A program made the translations under genes and the position numbers. 64,000 bases of DNA from Chalciporus piperatus (Eukaryota; Basidiomycota; Agaricomycetes; Boletales; Boletaceae): NCBI GenBank assembly GCA_038093975.1, contig JBBPTG010000084.1, positions 1-64,000 on the forward strand, given 5' to 3'. Positions within the stretch are counted from its first letter, which is position 1. Each line of letters starts with the position of its first letter. Shown piece by piece: positions 58,198-64,000 of this stretch. A model generated the notes under the pieces. The model made no database searches and was not told the origin of the DNA. It saw only the letters and a program-made list of their open reading frames with translations.

Positions 58198-58575
58198 AAG
58201 ACGTCTATGTGTTGATGTCGTAGCGGTAGAGAACGCAAAGTACCCCGGTGTATGTATCATTGTATGTATGTACACATGCCCATCATGCCATCCCCATGTC
58301 CCAAACAAAACAACGTGTGTTGAAAACGCAAAAGCCTCCTTCGAATTTTCGCAGGCGCAGACCCGCCCCCGAGTGACAGTAAACGGTCGATGCATCGATG
58401 CTTGCAGCTTGATGATTGTACAACAGTTTTTACACTCGACCGAAACCGACGTTTGGCAAACGCGCTGCCAAACTGATGAAGCTTCCCTTCCCTTGACCCC
58501 AAATCAAGAAAGAAAAGAGAGAAAGAAAAAACACGAAAAAAAGGATCACCCAGTTGTCGTCAGATGACGGCACGT

Positions 58576-60915
58576 TCAATCGTCGTTGTCGCCTTCTGCT
58601 TTCATACTCGAGCCTCGGTTTTCAGCAGCATGAACAGCCTCCAACAGCTCTGCGTCCGCGTCCGCGTCACCGTCCGCATCTGGATCGCCCTCTGCGTCAG
58701 CCGAGGATTCATCAGACCCTCGCCGAGAATTCGATTGGGATTGCGAGTGTGTTGGGGAGGCCAAGTGTTTGACGACAGGCAGTGCAGCTATCGAGGTGCA
58801 AGCATTCGAACCATTTGCACGAGAAGACACCAACGAGCGAGTCTCACCGGAGCTCATCGGTCTACGAACCCTGTCTGCGTTTGCGCGTCTGTGGGAATCG
58901 TCATCATCGGTCTGTAACGTCGCAATGGCAGGTGGGGAAGGGGGGTCTCTCGTCCGCTCCCTTTGGGACTCGCTCGCACGGGGTGGGTGCAAAGGTGATG
59001 GCGCGAGAGTGGATGTTGGGACACGTTCGACTCTATCTGGTCGATCCCGGTCTCGTCGATCCTTGGACATGAATGACTGGATTTGAGACGAGTGGCCAAT
59101 GAGTTGCGTGCCCCCGGGTCCGATACCCGCATTAATGGGTATCGTGTCCGTTCGTGTTAATCGGGCTGGCATCGAATGAGTGTGAGTGAGAGACCCGACG
59201 GCAGCTTGACTGGCGTGTTGATTGATCTGAGATTGGGATTGGTTCTGGGAGTCCAACGTGCCTCGTCGCTCGACGCGTTTCATTTTCTTGCGACAACGAT
59301 CGCAAACAGTTCCTGGCCCTTCTGGACCAGGTCCCCATTTCTCGACACACTTGCCGTCCTTGTAACGGCCGGTTAAACCACACTGACGACAAATGCGTTG
59401 ACCCTGCGCATTCGTGGCAGGGTGTGGGGAGTGATGTGGGACGGGGGCTGGCATGGGTGCCGTTGCAGATTGAGGGAGGGAGATCGTCGGAGTGGGTGGG
59501 GGTGCCACGCTGTTCGTCGTAATGGGGGGAGTCGGTAATGCTTGCGATCCGTTCGCTACGGAGGGGAGACGTCATTGAGTCGGAGACGACGATAACCAAG
59601 CGATTGCTTACATATTCCGGTTATGGAACCGGTTTTTCCTTTCTTAACAGGTGCTCCCGTGACAGGGGGCGCAAAGATATGCGTCTGATACATGCGCTGT
59701 TCTCCCGGTTGTTCCAATGGCCCGGCAGTCGAACTCGGCACGTGGTTTACAATGGAACGCTGGGTGTTTAGCGAAGGGGCGTGATTGGGGTGTTGGTGGT
59801 GCGCGATAACGGCACGCGGTGATTGGGGTTCCCCGCGGGGACGCGGGTCGTCAGTTGATGCTTCTAGTAACATCTCGTCGATCGAAAGCGATCTGTGCGA
59901 CGAGCGAGATGACGATCTCGATTGGGTGTGGGAATTGGGATGACGGCTCGGAGGGGCCGCGAGAGGTGGTTGTAGCGTAAGGTGGGGAGAAGGGAGGTGA
60001 GAACGATGGGGATGGATGTCGATGTCGAGGGGTCGACCTCGAACGTGAGTCTACGACGATCATCAATAGCGGCCGTGGTGGCAAACGAATTACACTTACG
60101 GAACTCGATCTAGGGTTATAATCGTGTTCATTACGCGAGCGTTTTGTTGGGGGCTGTCCTGGAGCCACCTGATACGACGGGTCGTCGAAACTACCCGAAC
60201 GCGGTCTAATACGTGAGGATGTCGCGTTTTGGGGAGGGGGTGGATTGGGAATGCTGTGTGATGAATTGAAAGAGGAGGTGTATCGATGGGAACGATGACT
60301 AGTTGACGAAGGGGGTACGAGCATGATCGCTGGGCTAGGCGCAGAGGGTGTATGTATGGGTTGCTGATGGGGACCTGGGAGGGGAATTGGAGCGATGACG
60401 AGTTGACCGCCACCTTCAGCAACGAGACGAGTGAAGCCTGCTCTCGCATCTGCAGCGCGTAGTTCGATAACCTGAAGATAACGATTGAGCTCTTCCCAAG
60501 CTTCTGAAAGAACACGTCTTCTTGCGTCGGCTTCGTCACGGGCGTGTTCGGCACGATCGGCGCGTGCCTCGCATTCAGCGATGACACGTTGTGTGGCCTC
60601 GGAGATGGTGTGGGTGGACGAGGTGCTGTTGCCATTGTTGGGATTCGGAGGAGAAATCGCCGAAGAAGTAGCAGCTGAATAGGAAGCCAACAATTGCTCG
60701 GCCTTTTCGAGACGCTTTCGAGTTGCTGTGAGATCTTTTCTGCGGTAGCTTGCGGTTAGGAGCTGAGCGAGCTGAGCATTGGACTGGGCGGACGCGCTGC
60801 CGTTGGGAGATGGAATGGGAGGGGTCATCGAGGTGGTGTGGTTTATAAATGGCGGCAAGGGAACTTGAGGGTGATTGTTGATCGCGACAGATGCTGGCTG
60901 GGGTGAGACAGACAT
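58576..60915 (-). CDS. GATA-like zinc-finger protein with coiled coil
   Basis: Three exons (60915-60100, 60050-59612, 59555-58576) give 744 residues. Residues about 60-170 form a charged helical region (LTASYRRKDLTATRKRLEKA, AECEARADRAEHARDEADAR) likely to be a coiled coil. At about residue 473 a Cys4 finger reads RICRQCGLTGRYKDGKCVEK, WGPGPEGPGTVCDRCRKKMK. The CxxC...CDRC spacing with basic residues after it resembles a GATA-type finger, with an extra Cys. The rest is Ser/Pro-rich. The C-terminus has an Asp/Ala repeat (GDPDADGDADADAELLEAVH). A nuclear regulator is likely; targets are unknown. Confidence 0.8.
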
Positions 60916-63900
60916 GGCTGCACGTCGTCGTCGAGGACGATGACGAGGAACAGAACTCGACTCGGGATGGGGATGACGTCGTGAAGGGGAGGACGCCCTC
61001 GTCTGGGGAGAACAGATTTAGGGGAGGGAGAGGAGGCGGGGGATGTGGAGGCGGGGGTTTGAGAGAATGGTCAGGAGTTGGTTGAGGTTGATAAGAACTG
61101 GACGGCTGGAGCGGGTAGACAACCCAGCGGTGTGCCAGCGGATTTCTGAAATCGCGTTCGGCCGGCGTTTCCCCTCCCCGCGAGGTTACCACAATAATTG
61201 ACCAATAATTGACAATGACATGCAGCGTTGGCGAGGCCTGGCAGGTTCCGTCCAAGAATGGAAAATTCGACCTGCAATCGGCGCAGTACAAGTCACTTGA
61301 CGCACAATGACCCCAAACACCCCCTCCATCCCGCCGCGCCTCCATCACGCCTCATCGCTTCCGCGAGGTTCATCTCACTCACCGCTGTCACTGCCAGTCT
61401 CACCCACAGACAACGTACCCACGCAGGATCCATCTACACTCGCAACCACCCGCCATTATTTCTACTTCATTGTCCCGACTCCCCGTCTTTTCAACGACTT
61501 TTCTCGCCATGTGCTCGCGCCTCCCATTCCGAGCCATTCGTGATGGCGCCATCGACCGGGTTACACGTCGTCGCGTGTTTTCCCAGGTGATGTCGTCAAC
61601 GTCCTTCGGGGTCTCTGCCTCGTGTCGGCGCTCGTCTTCCCCTCGTGCGTTCTTCTTTCGGACTTTTTCCATCACGTCCTCCTTTTGATCCAGCCAGATT
61701 CATCTCCTGCCAATGGCCTCGCGTTCTTCCCCATGCCCATCCATATCCTCACTCCCGCACCCGCGTCATAGATACCACCTGGTAGCACATCCCGAGACTC
61801 TCTCCCGGCACAACACTTCCTTTCTCGGTGTGCTTCTCACCTTTCCTTCCTTTCCCTCGTCCCTGCACTCCCCAGCCCCCAAGTGCCTGTCTTCCCATCA
61901 CCGCAGATCCATCACTGACATCACCTCATACATACTTACACGCCCAGTTGAAACGTACATGATACATCTCGCTTGCCTTCCTCCCATGATTATTCGGGCT
62001 CGGCATCTAACAATTCCATTCACCCCTGTCATACCATACGTCAATCAAAACACGCCACAGTCCACTGAATCCAACTCCAACGCATCTCCCAACCTCGACT
62101 CTCCACACTCTGGTGCGTCCCACTTCATCTCTTTCCCCCACATTCCCCGCGTTCAGGTCTAGCGTGCCGTGGCGTCCTTTGGGATTTTACAAATTACTTT
62201 CTGCCTTTTCTTATTTCCCCCTTGCATCCCATGGCCTCCCCCTCGGCGCGTGTCAATGTTCATTTCATTTCATTCTTCGCCTCTTGATTCCCAAGGTATC
62301 AACATCCTCGTTCATTCACCCTCTCGCGCCTCTCACACGCTGACACACCGTATTCTGCCGTCCCTAAACGGGCAAGGAAAGCGCCCGGATGTTCCCACCT
62401 TGTTTTTCCGGCGCCCCCTCTTCCCAATCCCGACACGACCCCGACTCGATTTCTGCCGCGTCCGACATCCGGCTGTGTCCGATCGACATCGGCTGTAGCA
62501 AAGTTTGTCGTTTTTTTTCTGATCGCTTCCCAACGAAAAAGAATGACATTCGAGCCGAGTCGCGACGCTGTCAAAGAAAATACGCATAAACTCCTCCCGA
62601 CCGGTATACCGCACCGAATCAGACGGCGTTGAGAAACCTCCTCTTCGCGCCCACACAAAATCCACCAGCACGCTCCGCACGGCGCATCATGCACGCGTCC
62701 GTGCACGCACTTCCCTTGTACAGCTTACATATCCAAATTTCCGAGGGCCTTTTCGTTGTATCCTTTGCTCCACTGCTTTCATACCATTTCATCCCTGGAA
62801 TGATTTCGTGGAGCGGTCCGGTCCATTTGTCTATCGCCGATGGTGCACTGCTTGTGTCCCCATCAAAGGTGCGACTGACATGCGGCATATGTCGATCACA
62901 CAGCGTTAGTGGCGCACACGTGTTCTTCACTGACCCACGAACATCACGGCGTTGTCGACGTCATTCCCGACTTCAGCTCAATGGTATTCGATATCGTCCT
63001 CTATCCTTGTTCATTTTCGAGGGTGAGCGACATGAACATGATTGTGCAACTGCGATTGTCGCTCTTCTCCGCCCAACTACGATTTACAGAAATTGGTCAT
63101 GATCGCGATTCCAACGGCAACTGATCACAATGCCATGCACTGTTCATACATCACATCGTGCCGCGATTTCTCCCTCGGGTTCAGCTTGCACCGCATAAGG
63201 CAGTGTTGAGCGCGCGATCGTTCATCTTACTTACTTGCTGTACTGACGCCGCAATTGTCGTCATGCAGCCACGGAGTCGTTTACAGGCAGATCCTACCCA
63301 CGATCGCTCGCTCGCCAAGGCGTCATTGTCGCGTGCTCATCCTGGAGTCACGGGATTCCGAGATACGGTAAGTATGCATGATCTGAAATCATCCAAATGT
63401 ACACGAGGCGTACACTATCTCACCTACGTCATGATTTGTATGAAGGCACAGCCAAAAGTTGTATATGAAACGTTGCTTCGGCCACCATCAAGGAACTCAA
63501 ACGCTTGTCCTCGACACCATGACTCGAATGAAATACGACCCATATAATGGTGTCCCACCGGAAAGCAAGTAGGTCGGGATGGTCAACACGAGGCGTCGTA
63601 TCGTCAATTGATGCCTTTGGACTTGAGGGGCTCCGCATGCTGGCTGGGTGCGTTGTAAGTTGACCTGAAACGTTTGTGTGCTCATCAAGCCGCGATTAGC
63701 AAAACACGTAAAGAGATCACTCGTGCAAACCATCTCACACCGGCCCGCCGATTCTTCCGTGCCATATACATACCCGCCCACCTTCTTGGCGCAATTATCA
63801 AAACTTGCCGGCTCGACGCCGACCAGGTGACCGGTGACCGGTGACCTCTCACAGTTTTCCAACTTCTTTTTTTGCGCGCTGAGTTGTGAACGCGCTATCC

Positions 63901-64000
63901 ATCTTGTGCTTCCGTGGGGGGTTGGGAAGCGCCGACACGAGGCGCTTCCCGTGACCCCCGATCATGAATCATTCCCAACTAGGTTGAGGTTTTTTTTTTT
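60916..64000. other. large region without a supportable gene
   Basis: The plus strand is pyrimidine-rich from 61,290 to 62,300, giving long Pro/Ser/Arg frames that overlap in several phases. From 62,600 to 63,560 several plus-strand frames (for example 62629-63102) could include exons of an unrecognised gene, but no conserved block was seen. The first few hundred bases must hold the promoter of the zinc-finger gene. Confidence 0.45.
63917..63959. other. stable hairpin near the right edge
   Basis: GGGAAGCGCC (63924-63933) and GGCGCTTCCC (63941-63950) form a perfect 10-base stem with a 7-base loop. GGGGGT (63917-63922) and ACCCCC (63954-63959) extend it after a small asymmetric bulge. A run of T ends the window 30 bases later. 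It may be part of a structured RNA or an inverted repeat whose context lies beyond the window. Confidence 0.6.

Larger units (their letters stand above)
57293..58575. other. intergenic region with microsatellite and CREB-type sites
   Basis: No gene is supported between the HD gene start and the end of the zinc-finger gene. Bases 58162-58197 are a (gaaa)n microsatellite. A cluster of TGACGT sites and a TATA-like run lie at 57737-57851. A plus-strand frame of 139 residues through the microsatellite starts with Lys-Glu-Arg repeats and is not convincing. Confidence 0.55.

Noticed and set aside
58148..58567. 139-residue plus-strand frame beginning with Lys-Glu-Arg repeats
   Set aside because: Its start is the (gaaa)n microsatellite and the remainder has no recognisable domain.

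Overview
The window is nuclear DNA of a filamentous basidiomycete, most likely an agaricomycete. The evidence is dense genes split by 45-70 base introns, families confined to or expanded in Agaricomycetes (7TM proteins with a DUF6533-type N-terminus, C2/TPR proteins of the CHAT type, fungal APH-like kinases, DUF6698, Plavaka/KDZ transposase), and chromodomain Ty3/Gypsy elements. No tRNA or rRNA gene was recognised. Exon joins were made by eye from GT-AG (twice GC-AG) signals and reading-frame continuity.

Bases 1-11,990 are a retrotransposon graveyard. A plus-strand Gypsy element (integrase and chromodomain, frameshifted) runs in from the left edge and is cut by a minus-strand tandem array LTR-B-LTR-C-LTR. 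Copy B keeps gag zinc knuckle, protease, RT/RNase H, integrase, chromodomain and an extra two-helix membrane ORF, but has several disabling lesions. Copy C keeps only a diverged membrane ORF and chromodomain remnants plus about 2.6 kb of imperfect repeats. The right LTR truncates a transposase-like gene.

Bases 12,400-30,000 hold lineage-specific and housekeeping genes: a family protein of unknown role, a C2-TPR protein lacking CHAT, a secreted GH128 glucanase with microexons, RPN10 of the 26S proteasome, a 7TM protein, a broken APH-like kinase, a membrane protein and a PB1-like protein. Bases 28,986-35,730 hold an apparently intact Plavaka transposase gene transcribed divergently from a DUF6698 gene, which may together be a two-gene transposon.

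Bases 36,750-60,915 are mostly conserved genes: a deaminase-like protein, uracil phosphoribosyltransferase, SCO1, NDUFB7, dipeptidyl peptidase III, a predicted fusion of a GTPase-like domain to an APH-like kinase, a small secreted protein, a mitochondrial PPR protein, thymidylate synthase, a SAMHD1-like HD phosphohydrolase and a GATA-like zinc-finger protein. Several pairs share short divergent promoters (NDUFB7/DPP3, PPR/thymidylate synthase). Thymidylate synthase and the HD protein are convergent neighbours that would make and degrade DNA precursors. From 60,916 to the right edge no gene could be supported.
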